Shown here in pieces: positions 26,650 to 37,300 of a stretch of 64,000 nucleotides of DNA. The translations under genes were made by a program, and so were the position numbers. Where the stretch lies: assembly GCA_013398955.1 (NCBI GenBank), contig VWPU01018693.1, forward strand, positions 1-64,000, read 5' to 3'. This DNA comes from Callaeas wilsoni (taxonomy: Eukaryota; Chordata; Aves; Passeriformes; Callaeidae). The notes under the pieces were generated by a model. That model saw only the letters and a program-made list of their open reading frames with translations. It was not told the DNA's origin and made no database searches. Within the stretch, counting starts at the first letter, position 1. Each line of letters opens with the position of its first letter.

Positions 26650-27342
26650 GGAAGCCTTTTATCTGGGCTTTCTGGATTTTTGTAAAGCTTTTTATGTGGT
26701 TCTCCACATCATCCTTCTCTCTAAATTGGAGAGAGATGGATTTGATGGTGGACTGTTAGATGGATAATAAAACGGCTGGATGATCACATCCAGGGTGGAG
26801 TGGTCAGTGGCTCAGAGTCCCAGAGAACATCAGTGACAAGTGGTGTCCCTCAGGGATCTTTACTGGAGTCACTGTCATTCAATATCTTCATTAATGACAT
26901 ACACGATTGAGTGTACCATCAAAAAATTTTTAAATGACACCAAGCTAAGTTGTCCGGTTGACTCACCTGAAGGGCGGAAATCCATCCAGAGGGATCTGGA
27001 CAAGCTTGAGAAGTGGGCCCGAGGGAATCCCATGAGGTTTAATAAGACCAAGTGTACTGTCTTGCGCCTGGGTCAAGTCAACCCCCTGTATCAGTAAAGG
27101 CTAGGGGACGAACAGAGAGCAACCTGGCTGAGAAGGACTTGGGGGTGCTGGTGGATGAGAGGAGGCAACATGGGCTTGCAGCCAAAAAAGCCAAATGTCT
27201 CCTGGGCTGCATCAAAATCAATATGGCCAGCTGGGTGAAGGAGGGGATTCTGTCCTTCTGCTTTGCTCTGATGACACCCCACCTAGAGTGCTGCATCCAG
27301 CTCTGGAGTCTCCAGCACACGAAAAACATTGACTTGTTGGAC
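26650..27342 (+). mobile_element. CR1 LINE reverse-transcriptase fragment
   Basis: This covers the second half of the CR1 reverse transcriptase and the start of the following region. The DNA shows AACATCCTT-like and TCTCTAAATTGGAGAGA motifs, then the codons for SGVPQGS (near 26840) and FNIFINDI. A frame change follows, then ECTIKKFLNDTKLS. The catalytic box, normally F-A-D-D, reads F-L-N-D at 26927-26938. Beyond it come LDKLEKWARGNPMRFNKTKC and an AEKDLGVLVDE segment. The copy is interrupted by stops and frameshifts and ends inside ORF2 with no 3' tail. The open frames at 26840-27097 and 27052-27351 are its remnants, not host genes; minus-strand frames here are shadows. Confidence 0.95.
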
Positions 27343-30067
27343 TCTTTGTAGCCCACTTCAATACTTTTTGTACTTAATCCTCTTTTTACCTTGCACTATA
27401 CAGCTTTCCTACACCAATTTTAGCCATGCTGGCTAGTTTTGTGGGAACAGTGAGATGTAAAAAGCCATTCCCTCATTCCTGATTACTCACTGTTAAATGT
27501 TTGGAAAGAGGACCAAGACCACTTTGTCTCTCTATGGCAGTTTTCCTGCATACTGTACAAAGAAGCATGAAAGAAAACCTCAGTAGCTTCTTGTACCTTC
27601 TTTTTGCTTGTATCCCAATCTTTGATTGTTCTCCCTTTCATTTTTGTTCTTGCTTTTGCACTCGTTTCAAAAACTTTTATTCTTCCCTCTTTTCTCTCCA
27701 TTTTGCACTTGAGTTTTTACTGCTTCTTTTCCCACTTATTTTCTGCCACTCTTCTTACATCTTTTGTCCTTTCTACCGATCAACTTTTCCTCTTTATATC
27801 TTTCATTTAGAAGAGTCCCTTTAGAGCATTATGTTTATATTTTTATAAGACTCTATTTTCACAGTGTTATGTGATTGCATAAAAGAGTATTGTGAATTTT
27901 CATGTTATCTATTCATGGGTTTAAGTTTAAAATTGTTCCTCCTACAACTTAAAAAAAAAAATTAAAAAATTAAAAACTGACAAATGCAAAAATGAATTAT
28001 GTTTTCTTCATTAGGAAATACCATCATAATCAATTCTGACAAAGGACAAGGACAATGAAATGTAAAAAAAAAATCCCTTCAGATACTTATCTGCTATTTT
28101 TTTTCCATAAGGATCAAACTCTCAGCACTTTAATTCTTAATAAGGCATTAGAATATTAGTCTGACTGAGACCTTGATCTCCTTGCAGCTGTATCTAAATT
28201 GGAGGAAATATTTTGCAAGATGTAGAGCTTTTTTCCCCCACAAACCCCAGGACCCAGTCATTTGTTTGCAATTGTATAAACATAAATAATGATTTTATAA
28301 ACAGTAAGTGACCTTCTCCTCTACACTTTCATATCAGACTGTGTAAATGAATGCTTTATTCCTTTAGCTTTGGTAGCAAAATATTACCTTGAAATTGGCA
28401 TTGTAAAATGTTTGCAGATACATTCTGATCTGGAGGAAATTCATAACTAACAGTTATTTTTCATCCAGCTCCATTATACTATAGACAGCTTTAACAAAGT
28501 AAACCATAACACCCATAAAAGGAGATAGGGCTGCAGTAATGATTCAAAAAGTGACTGGAGCATGGACCGTACAGAAACTTTCCATCCTTCTTGAATGTCA
28601 ACACTGTGCTGAAGTCATGCTTAGTACCACAATAATATTACAGCACTCTACAAAATGTATTACCCTTACCTAACAATGTAAAATGTCATGGTGCATGAGA
28701 GATCAGGAAAAGTTACGGACAGTCTGGGTGCAGTCTGTAATGGTTGTGAAGATAACTTTAGGCAGATTTGTAAATAGGAAAAGAAAAAATGTCAGTGCCA
28801 TGCCTTCCTATTAAAAATAATGTGGTGTCATTTGCAGGAAAAGATGAAGTGCAGTACAGGTAATCTGTGATTCTACAGGGGAGAAAGTAAACAACAACAA
28901 CAACACCAAACCAAAAAAATCCCCAAAAAACTCAAAATCAAACAAAAGGACAAAACCCCCTTTGCCTAGAATCACAGTGAGAATAGGTCATGAGTACTGA
29001 ATGTTCCTTCTCTTTTGTGTTAATTTAACTGAGTTTTTCCTCAATGAATTTCTAGTTATATAGAGATCACAAACCAGTTCCAGTACTGGTTATATAATGC
29101 AATATAATTTAATTTAGTTTGCATACACTAATGTAAAAGGTAAAACTTGTGCTTTAAGATATGGCACCCTGAAATAGAGAGGTACTAATCCATCCCTCCT
29201 TTTCTACCAATATATACTGTGAGAAGGGGTTGTGTAAATTTATGTCACGTTGACACCATTTTGTTTCCATAAAAGCTGACAGAAAAAGCGTAGTCAGAAG
29301 GGGCAAAGAACCCTACTTTAGCTCTCTTGACTACAGGGAGCTTGCACCGAGGAGGAATTTGAAGTTAATAAGAGCTACATGCACATATCAAAGACAGACC
29401 CCCTTAAGCATACTGCTAAGGCAGGAGTGTGCTCAACTATAATGGCATTATAAAGCTAAGCCATAAAAGCAGTCACCCCACTGACTAACATGAAATATTA
29501 GGTTGGTGGGATAAATCACATCTTATGCTTAATTCACTGGTAAATTGCATTAGAGGTGTACAGTGTGGGAGCAGAGAATGCACACTGAGTATAAAGCCTT
29601 GTTCTATCACTTAATTTCCTGGAATACTGAAAACAGTTCTTTGAAATTTTCTGGTGTGTGAAATCCTCATACCTACACAATACTATGGCCTATTACAAAA
29701 AGAGCACCTCATTATCACATCACAAAGTATCCTAGCAGAAGAAAACCATCGTCCTTTCGCCTTTCACGTAGCCACCCCATTTGTTTAGACATATTCAATG
29801 CCAACATTTCCGAGTCAATGTCTGGAAATGTTTCTAATTGAATGACGACCAATTTTGTACAAAGGGACCTGAGAGGGCAGTCGTGCTGGGATAAAATAAA
29901 GTTTACAACAGTGTTCAGAAATCTGTCAAGCCAATGTGTTCAGTTTAGGCAAGGTCAGTTGCATTTATTTGCCTCCACCCGCCCCTCTTTTTTCCCCCTT
30001 CCATCTCTCACTGATAAGGTCTGAGCACCCTGGCAATGGTTCAGAAACCAAAACTGAGGGTCCCACC
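27343..30067. other. non-coding stretch with pyrimidine-rich and C/A-rich runs
   Basis: Pyrimidine-rich DNA occupies about 27590-27810, which explains the hydrophobic-looking plus-strand open frames there. A (CAA)n run followed by C/A-rich sequence lies at about 28891-28961. No gene is supported. Confidence 0.55.
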
Positions 30068-30140
30068 ATGCTGCATCTGGAGTAAAATCAGAATCTATTC
30101 CAGTTCTAAATGGCTTTCAATTGCACCAGTGATTAAAGTC
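30068..30140. repeat. possible fossil of an old sauropsid repeat
   Basis: CATCTGGAGTAAAATCAGAA followed by ATTGCACCAGTG resembles the old amniote family with 'tctggagtaactcc' and 'ttacaccagtg' motifs. The match is weak and based on memory of the motif pair. Confidence 0.22.
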
Positions 30141-33100
30141 CATGTTATCTATAACTTTGTCATCTAATGTGTATTTTATCTGAAGTTTTTCTACGAATAT
30201 CAAAAATGTTCAGGGCAGAGCAGATCCTAAAATGTAAGTTGTAAACCCCACAGCTTAGGAATGCAAGTAGGAAGACAAGACTGATAACACTGTGACTCTG
30301 AGATCATCAGCATTCACATCAAAAAGTGAATGGTGCCATTAAAATTTCAGACTCTCAGCTTCTGTGTGGTTTAAAAACCTTATATGTCTTCCTTTTTATT
30401 CCTTTGTTTGCTGTTGCTCCAACTCTGCTTTTTTGCTTCTTGCAGTAAACAGCAGGACCAGAATCAGCAGCATGGGATACTTCAACTTCTGCTCTGTAAA
30501 TTTCATGCTTTGTATAGGACAATGACTAAAGATGACAAATATTTTCTAAGTTGTCACATACAATCACCCATCTTCATACGCTGATTTTATATTTTTCTAA
30601 GGACTGTGGCAACAGATGTTAATGTGGTATAAATGAACACATCAATTTTCTCACACCTGTGATGACAAGCATTAGGGAAGTTTACTTGCATTTGTCTTGA
30701 TACCTGACCTCTACTTGTCATTCTCCATTACATCAAGTTATTGTACTTCCATATCAGTGTTGCTAGATCTTATTATAACCTAATGTATGGCATATTTCTT
30801 GTGGAAGATTTAAAACTTCTCTTTTATGTTTAGCTTTATTTTACAACGATGCTACAAATTTGATCTTTCACTAGCACTTAATAATACTTTCTTTTAAGGG
30901 CAGGAAGATGCAAACACAGAACTGGTTTTACCTTAAAAAATATTTGCATATCATCTATTTAAAGCAAAGAAACTATTGATGGTATTGAAACATCAACTTT
31001 ACAACTGGAATACTAGCTAAGTCAACAAACAGTGTTTAAATTGACTATTGTGGATTTAATATACTGGCTTCTAAACATATTAGTATAATGTTAGCACTGA
31101 TTTATAATAATTCTTCCTGTTGCTTGATATGTCACCATTGCATAAATTCAGCTGATCAGAACAGTAACACTTTGTGAAAAAAAAGTCGTATTTCGTTAGA
31201 GGGTTTGTTGGGTTCCTTCCCCACTCGCCTCCCCTAATTTTTTTTCTCCATTGACCTGTTCCTGGCAGTTGAAATCTCTTCACAGGGAAGAGGTTCTGTG
31301 CATTCCTTGATAAACCTAACACAGACAATGCACCTATGGAGATGGTTCACAGATCCATCTTGTTTGGCTTGATGGGCAAATGGCTTAGAACCTCTTCATA
31401 TTTCCTAAAAATTAGAACACAGTAGCACTAAGAGGTTCAGCAGCAGCAGTTTGGCCAATCAATACATGTGTATGGGCCAGCTAATCAGCTCAGGTGTAGC
31501 TCAAAACCAGTCTCAGCATTTCACGTCTCCTTATTGATACATGCCATGCGGAAGGAGAAGAACCTGATAATTTCATGATCTGATTCAGTTAGACACAGAA
31601 TTTCACTATATACACTGCTAGAAAGCAGACACTTTTTGAGAATGAGACAGCAAACTGTAGGCATCAAAACTGCATAATTCAGTAGCTCTTCTAGGGATAA
31701 ATACTGTAGATATGCTCAAGAATAAATATCAGCCAGTAAATTATTGTTGGGTTTTTGAAAGATACTGTTTTCAGTATGTCTTCCATGTATGTCACGGCTC
31801 TGCTGATCCACTACAATACAAGTGCACAACTTTATCCTGTGAAAATTTTTGAAAATGCATGTTTGTGTGTACGCTACTATACGCAGTGATAACACCAGTT
31901 TGAGCCTGGACTGACTGACAGGCCTTCCTAAGTTTATAAGACACAATGTTTTGTTTTGCTCACATCCCATGGTTAGGAGTCCCCTCAGTACAAAGGTAGT
32001 GCCTACACAGAGCTAAATACAGTGGTCATTTCTACATCTAGAATCCTCCACACTGCTGTTAGAGTCCTCAAAGAGTGCAGGACACACTGGGCAATTAACA
32101 GCTCTCTTTCTCCAGCAGTGGTGTAATTATCACATCAACTAACAGAAGCCTGCCAAAGACTCTGCAGTAAAAGTAAAATTACGTGGGAAAAACTTTGTTC
32201 CCAGATTCTGGATGAATGTCTCAGTATCCCAAATGATTATCATAATTTTTTTCCCGTTTCTTTTTCTGTTACACTAAAACTGATGTGCTGTTTGGAGGGG
32301 GGAAAAAAAGGGATAATAATATAAAATAGAATCTCCCACTGAGCTTGTCACCTTGGTCTCCCAACATCTTGAAATATATCAAGTAATAGCACTGACAGTC
32401 TTAACTTTATGTCTTTCCTTTGAGATTCTTTTAAATGTTAGTTTGCCAGTTTACATTTCCTCTGCCGAGTCCGTTGTTTGTAGCCAACTTCTGTCTTCTG
32501 TTTGGAGCTTTCTGCTTAGTTTCGCATCTAAATTTCACTTCTAATTTATTTCTATATAGCTTTAACTCCCCAGTGCTGCCTGAGGACATGAAAAGATGAT
32601 ACAGTACCATTAGTGTATTAATGTACAATAATACTGAGCTTACGGTATCAAAGTAATCCTCATTGATTGGTGTCTCCAAAGACACGAAACAGAGAATAAC
32701 AACATTAAGCAGTACAGTTTGCCTCCAGCGGGAGCTTTAGCTGCAACTACACTGCCAGGGACCACCTCAGTAGCTGCATTTTGGAGGGCAAGGCACATCA
32801 GAGTAGTCTTCTTGTTCAGGGAAAAGTTTCTACTTTTTTTTCTGTGTCTACATAAGTGTTCACCATGACAGCTCGTAGAATGTATTCATTACATTAACAC
32901 ATCTTACTGACCATGGCTAGGGTTTGTTTGGTTAGTTGGTTTTGGCTTTTTCTCCCCTGTTTATTCATTTATATTTTTGTCATCTATTTTTATTTATTTT
33001 CTATTTACATCTGCCCTTTTCCCCTCCTTTTTTGTCCTTCTCTCAGCCCACAAGAAACACTTTAATTACAGCTGCAATAAAAGATAGCAATATCCACCAT

Positions 33101-33260
33101 ATCTTCAATCTCTTAGTCATCTATAGATTTTGATCAATCAAAATTAGTCAGAAAGATAATTTCAAACAAGTCCCATTCTTTTTACTCCTGGATAAGGTAT
33201 GGTACTGAAAGACATGTTAACAAGAAATGCAACATTTTTATAGGCAAAGGAGACACCTTT
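30141..33260. other. AT-rich non-coding stretch
   Basis: No gene. A T/C-rich run at 30370-30440 encodes a signal-peptide-like stretch by chance. A T-rich run lies at about 32920-33045. Nothing else stands out. Confidence 0.5.
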
Positions 33261-33400
33261 AGAACCTATATAATTTTAGAGAAAAGAGATAACTTTAGTC
33301 TCCAGGGCTGCACCATGTCAGGAGAAAATCCCTAGAGAAATTTGTACATCACACCAGGGAGCAGCAGGACTGGCTGTGTCACAGGTTTCAAGAAGCTGGG
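33261..33400. repeat. left flank of the LTR, possible older repeat
   Basis: The DNA just left of the solo LTR is less AT-rich than the region before it and may belong with the sequence right of the LTR (33981-34390) as one older repeat split by the LTR. The last six bases (33395-33400, GCTGGG) are the target-site duplication. Confidence 0.25.
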
Positions 33401-33676
33401 TGTTGTGGTGAATGAACCAAACACAAGAATAACCAGGGGGCCACAGAGCCCAGAAAAAGAGGTTTGGTGGGCTGGTTCCAAAGAGTAAAATCTCCTTCTG
33501 TGAGGATGGCTTCTGCCTTTGAATTTCTAGGATTCCTGAGGGGGGCTCAGTCTGCCTGACTGACAGTTGACAGACACCCCTTGTATCTCCTAAGGAAAGG
33601 TAACCAGACCTGTCCCGCCTTTCCCTTCTTCCTATAGGTCCCTGCTATGTCACCTCCGCCCCCTTCCCTGTATCCC

Positions 33677-33682
33677 TTTAAA
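33677..33682 (+). promoter_or_regulatory. TATA-like element of the solo LTR
   Basis: TTTAAA lies about 65 bp upstream of the AATAAA, in the position expected for the U3 core promoter. Transcription would start near 33705-33712 if it is active. Confidence 0.45.
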
Positions 33683-33742
33683 GCCCCCTTAGTCTCTTAT
33701 CTTGCCCTCTTCGCTTCTGGTCCCCTTTGAGGGAGCTCCTAC

Positions 33743-33748
33743 AATAAA
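33743..33748 (+). terminator. polyadenylation signal of the solo LTR
   Basis: A canonical AATAAA inside the LTR, which sets the plus orientation of the element and marks the end of the R region about 15-20 bp downstream. Confidence 0.6.
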
Positions 33749-33980
33749 CCCTTGGAATACCAGCCGAAGGAGCCACTTCTGCTCATTTGTTTCTGGTCAC
33801 GCCTGGGCTGTCTATAAGCCCCCGGCACGCTAGGCTTCGTGCCCTCCACCGCACGGGCTGGGAGGCTGGCAAGCGAGGCACCAAGGTGCCCCATTGTGTT
33901 TTCCCTTTGTGTTGAACACACCTGGACAAGCTGCTGCCATCTCAGCCCGGCCAGCGTGCCAGCGTACTAATACAGCTGGG

Positions 33981-34390
33981 AATCCAGGGTAGCAAAACAT
34001 CTGGCCTGGACGTACCTTCATCCTCAAAGAAAGCAGCCTTATGATATACTTCAGCAGGAAGAGCAGAGCAGATCCAGTGGTGGTATCAGGATAACCAACA
34101 ACCCAGTGATTTCTGGGCAAGTCCACAGGGATGAGGCGGGCCCGAGGTCCAGCTGGAAAGTCAAGTCAGGAGGTAAGGATGAGCAAGGCACATGGCAAGC
34201 ATAACTACAGCATGTCTCCTTTGGGACCAAGGGAAGGACCTGCATATAAATGCAGCTTCCAAGCAAAGGGGGAGTGATGGAGACCAGCAAGGCTTATCCC
34301 AGCTCACCCTGCAGAGATGCCTAGCAACTACCTGATCCCATGAAAGCTATGCCATGCCAAAGCTTCTATGTCAAGTTGATATCTTCCCAC
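33981..34390. repeat. unclassified GC-richer repeat-like block
   Basis: Directly right of the LTR duplication is a block of about 400 bp with balanced base composition. It contains TGCATATAAATGCA (34241-34254), a perfect palindrome that includes a TATAAA. It lacks CR1 landmarks. Its style suggests an older LTR or other interspersed repeat into which the ERVK-like element inserted. I have a vague sense of having seen similar bird repeats but cannot name one. Confidence 0.3.
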
Positions 34391-37300
34391 TTTTTGAACT
34401 ACTCCCATTTGGGAACACCTGAATATGGAGTGAGGATAGACTGTATTATTTCATATCGTTAAGCATGTAAATCAAAATGGAATGTGATATTAAGTCAAAC
34501 ACATTTATCAACATGGCTGTCTATAAGAATCAGACTTATACTCTTGTCAATAGGAAAGGGAATTGTCTGAAAACTTTGCATTTCTTGAAACCATGTTGAC
34601 TGGCTTAAAATAATGTTTTCAATTTCCAATTATTTTGTGTCAGAGTCATTAATTTAGACTTCCACTATTCTGCACAATTTTCATTAATCCTCCATTACTG
34701 ATGTCAATATACAGAGCTCTGGGTCACCCCTTTTGCCAATCTAATCTTAGAATTATGTTGACCATCCTCTAAAACCCTTAAATTCTGACAATTTTCCAGG
34801 ATTTTTGAAGGTAACAGTTGGAAGAACTCCTGTGCAAGACTCATCTAGTTTTCTGGAAAGAATAAAAGAGCTCTTAAACCACACAGAGCATACAGGTGTA
34901 AGTTCCCACATTGCATGCTGCATCATGTACTGCAGCTGGTCAGCTTAAATCTTTCAAATATTCCTTCCCTTCATCCACAGTTATCTCCACTGATGAGCAA
35001 AAACTTAAGTTTCTTCCGTAGAGAGAAGTTCTGATGTCGACGTCTACCTCCTGCCTTTCAGTCTGCGCTCTGGGAAGTTATTACTTGTTGGTTAGATATT
35101 CAGTCCATTGCAGGTGGGATCCTTTCCACAGGATCCCAAAAAGGGTGATCATGATTAGCAGAGTTAGTTTTTCTACATTGGGATGCTGTATTTTGAGAAG
35201 ATTCCTTTGCCACCTGTCTCTTCAAGCATGTTTACTTACTTGTCTCTGTATGAGTGCCAGGAGTTCATAATTTACATGAAAAAAACAGTGAATTAGAGCC
35301 TCTGCACACAACCAATACTCTGTCCAATACTCAAATATCTTATCATCCTTGCTATAGCCATTCTTTTAAGAATCAGCAGATGCTTTGTTTCCTCTTTTTC
35401 CTCACAGCCTATCTTGAAGCATGTTTTGTGCTTCAGTAGCCTTCAATTCTCATTCTTTTTTCAGATTTACTGGAAAGAGACTAGCATACTTCTCTTGTTC
35501 CGAAGGTCTTACTTATTTCAATCTTTCAGAAATTCAACTGGCTTCTAGAACTTCAGATGGCTATCATTAGGTGTACTAGGCCAGATCAGTTACCTTTGTC
35601 TGTCACCTCACTGTCTGAAGACAACTATCTGCTCCATCCTGAGTACTTGCCCTCTGATGAGTCTTCTCTAGACTTTCGTCTGTGACAAGTGAGCAGCCCT
35701 TCACAAACTTGAAAAAAGTCCTGCAGTGATAAAGGAGGAAGGAATGGAGTTTACTGCATTTTTCCTTTGTGCAGCCTTGTCTGGCAGTGCTCTAAAACCT
35801 GACATCTGTTACCTCAGGTAATTTCATAACCTTGATGTCCTGATTATTTCTGGAACAGATCTTTTATCCTGTTATTCTTCTCACAACACTGTCAAGAGTT
35901 GTACTCATCTACCTCATGCCTGAATTGGTGCTGGATGATTCATTTTTTATTTTCTGTGAGGTTCATCTTTTATCTCAGTCCATTCAAATGATTCATCTTC
36001 ATGACTTCGAAGTGCTGAGAGGTGATTCAGAACTGAGAGTTCTGGGTTTCCCAGTGAAGGAGCTGCTCTCACTTCAGAGTCTGATTCTATCTTTAAGACT
36101 ATAAGCTTGAGATGTAACTAGCCAAGAGACAAATGCATTTGTTGATTAAGTAACAGTAACAGGAAGAAAATAAACCAACTCTAAAATCAATATCTTAATT
36201 AACTAATAAATACATTACGATTTCAAAATTACAGTTAGTAATTTTTGATACCATAAGATACCATTTTAAATCTATGAATTATTATTATGGATCATAATTG
36301 CTACTGAATTACAAACTCATCAACCTTCCCTTCTACACCTCTTGGTATTGGGCTTCAAGTCTATCCATCTATACTCCACCCTTCCACTCCAAGTTGCTTG
36401 AGTATAAGCTTAATGGAGTGGATGGTCCAAGGAGTTTTCCCTTTGGTGCCCCAAAGGTCTTGGGTCCATAACTATGTTCCCAGCCACAGGTGTCCACAAT
36501 CATACTTGTTAAAGATTCAGCCTCCTTTTTTCTTTACATGATTTTTTATCCCGTTTACCATTTCTTCCATTTCTGGGATGACTTTTTCCCTGTTGTCACC
36601 TCGAGTACTATGTCCAAACTCCTCCCTGACAGACAACACCTCACAAATTGCTTTTTTCCTCATAAGTGGAATACCTGTTCAGATCACTGCACATGTTAAG
36701 CCTGACAAGTGCCCCTCAATGACTGCAAAGGAACCACTGTCATCTTTGGGTTTCTGCAGTTGTCCTTTGCTGCTGCTCAACAACTTTGATCTGATCCTGT
36801 GACAGAAGTCTGAACTTCTCAGCCATGTTTAAGATGTGGAGGGGAGGTGGCTAAAGGGATTAAATTGCTTTCTTTTTTTATCAGTCAATTTATGTCAGCT
36901 GTCTCAAGAGGAATCTTATCTGAAAGCTTCCATGTTCCTCCAGCTATCTCAGCCTTTGTTTGCTGCTGTAGGAAGGGTGCCAGTTTAAAGAGCTCCATCT
37001 ATCAGTTGCCTCAGACAACCTTTACCAGCATCTCCTAAAACAATTTGCAAATACATTTTCCTTCTCATTCACATTGTCTGGAAAGAATGTTTCCTTACCA
37101 CTTTCCTCCATACTCTTTTGTCCTCAGGAGGCAGGTCCCTCTACAGCCACTCCCTAATTGCTGCCTCTATGAGCCATGCAGCTTTGCTGGTCCACGGAGC
37201 TTAAAAACATGAGACAATTCACTTATGACATTTGTTTCCTGGGAACCTCACCTCATCCAAGTAATCTGGAATGGGAGACCTAAAATCAGCATTGACAAGT

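Larger units (their letters stand above)
33401..33974 (+). mobile_element. solo LTR, ERVK-like endogenous retrovirus
   Basis: A 574-bp element starting TGTTGTGG and ending AATACA, so bounded by TG...CA. It is flanked on both sides by GCTGGG (33395-33400 and 33975-33980). A 6-bp target duplication fits class II (ERVK, alpha/beta-like) integrases. Inside, the layout is that of an LTR read on the plus strand. A TATA-like TTTAAA lies at 33677-33682 and an AATAAA polyadenylation signal at 33743-33748. This gives a U3 of roughly 300 bp, a short R and a U5 of roughly 200 bp. Composition is much richer in GC than the surroundings. No internal retroviral genes follow on either side, so it is a solo LTR left after LTR-LTR recombination. 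The subfamily is not named because I cannot search for it. Minus-strand open frames across its right part are shadows. Confidence 0.75.

Noticed and set aside
27501..27824. 107-codon open frame that looks like a membrane protein
   Set aside because: It lies in pyrimidine-rich DNA that encodes F, L, S and C by composition alone.
30384..30584. Open frame with a signal-peptide-like start (leucine/phenylalanine-rich)
   Set aside because: The hydrophobic run comes from a T/C-rich tract; no domain follows, and nothing nearby supports a gene.
33739..34290. Minus-strand open frames of 60-98 codons
   Set aside because: They run antisense through the solo LTR and its flank, match no retroviral or host protein I know, and owe their openness to higher GC.
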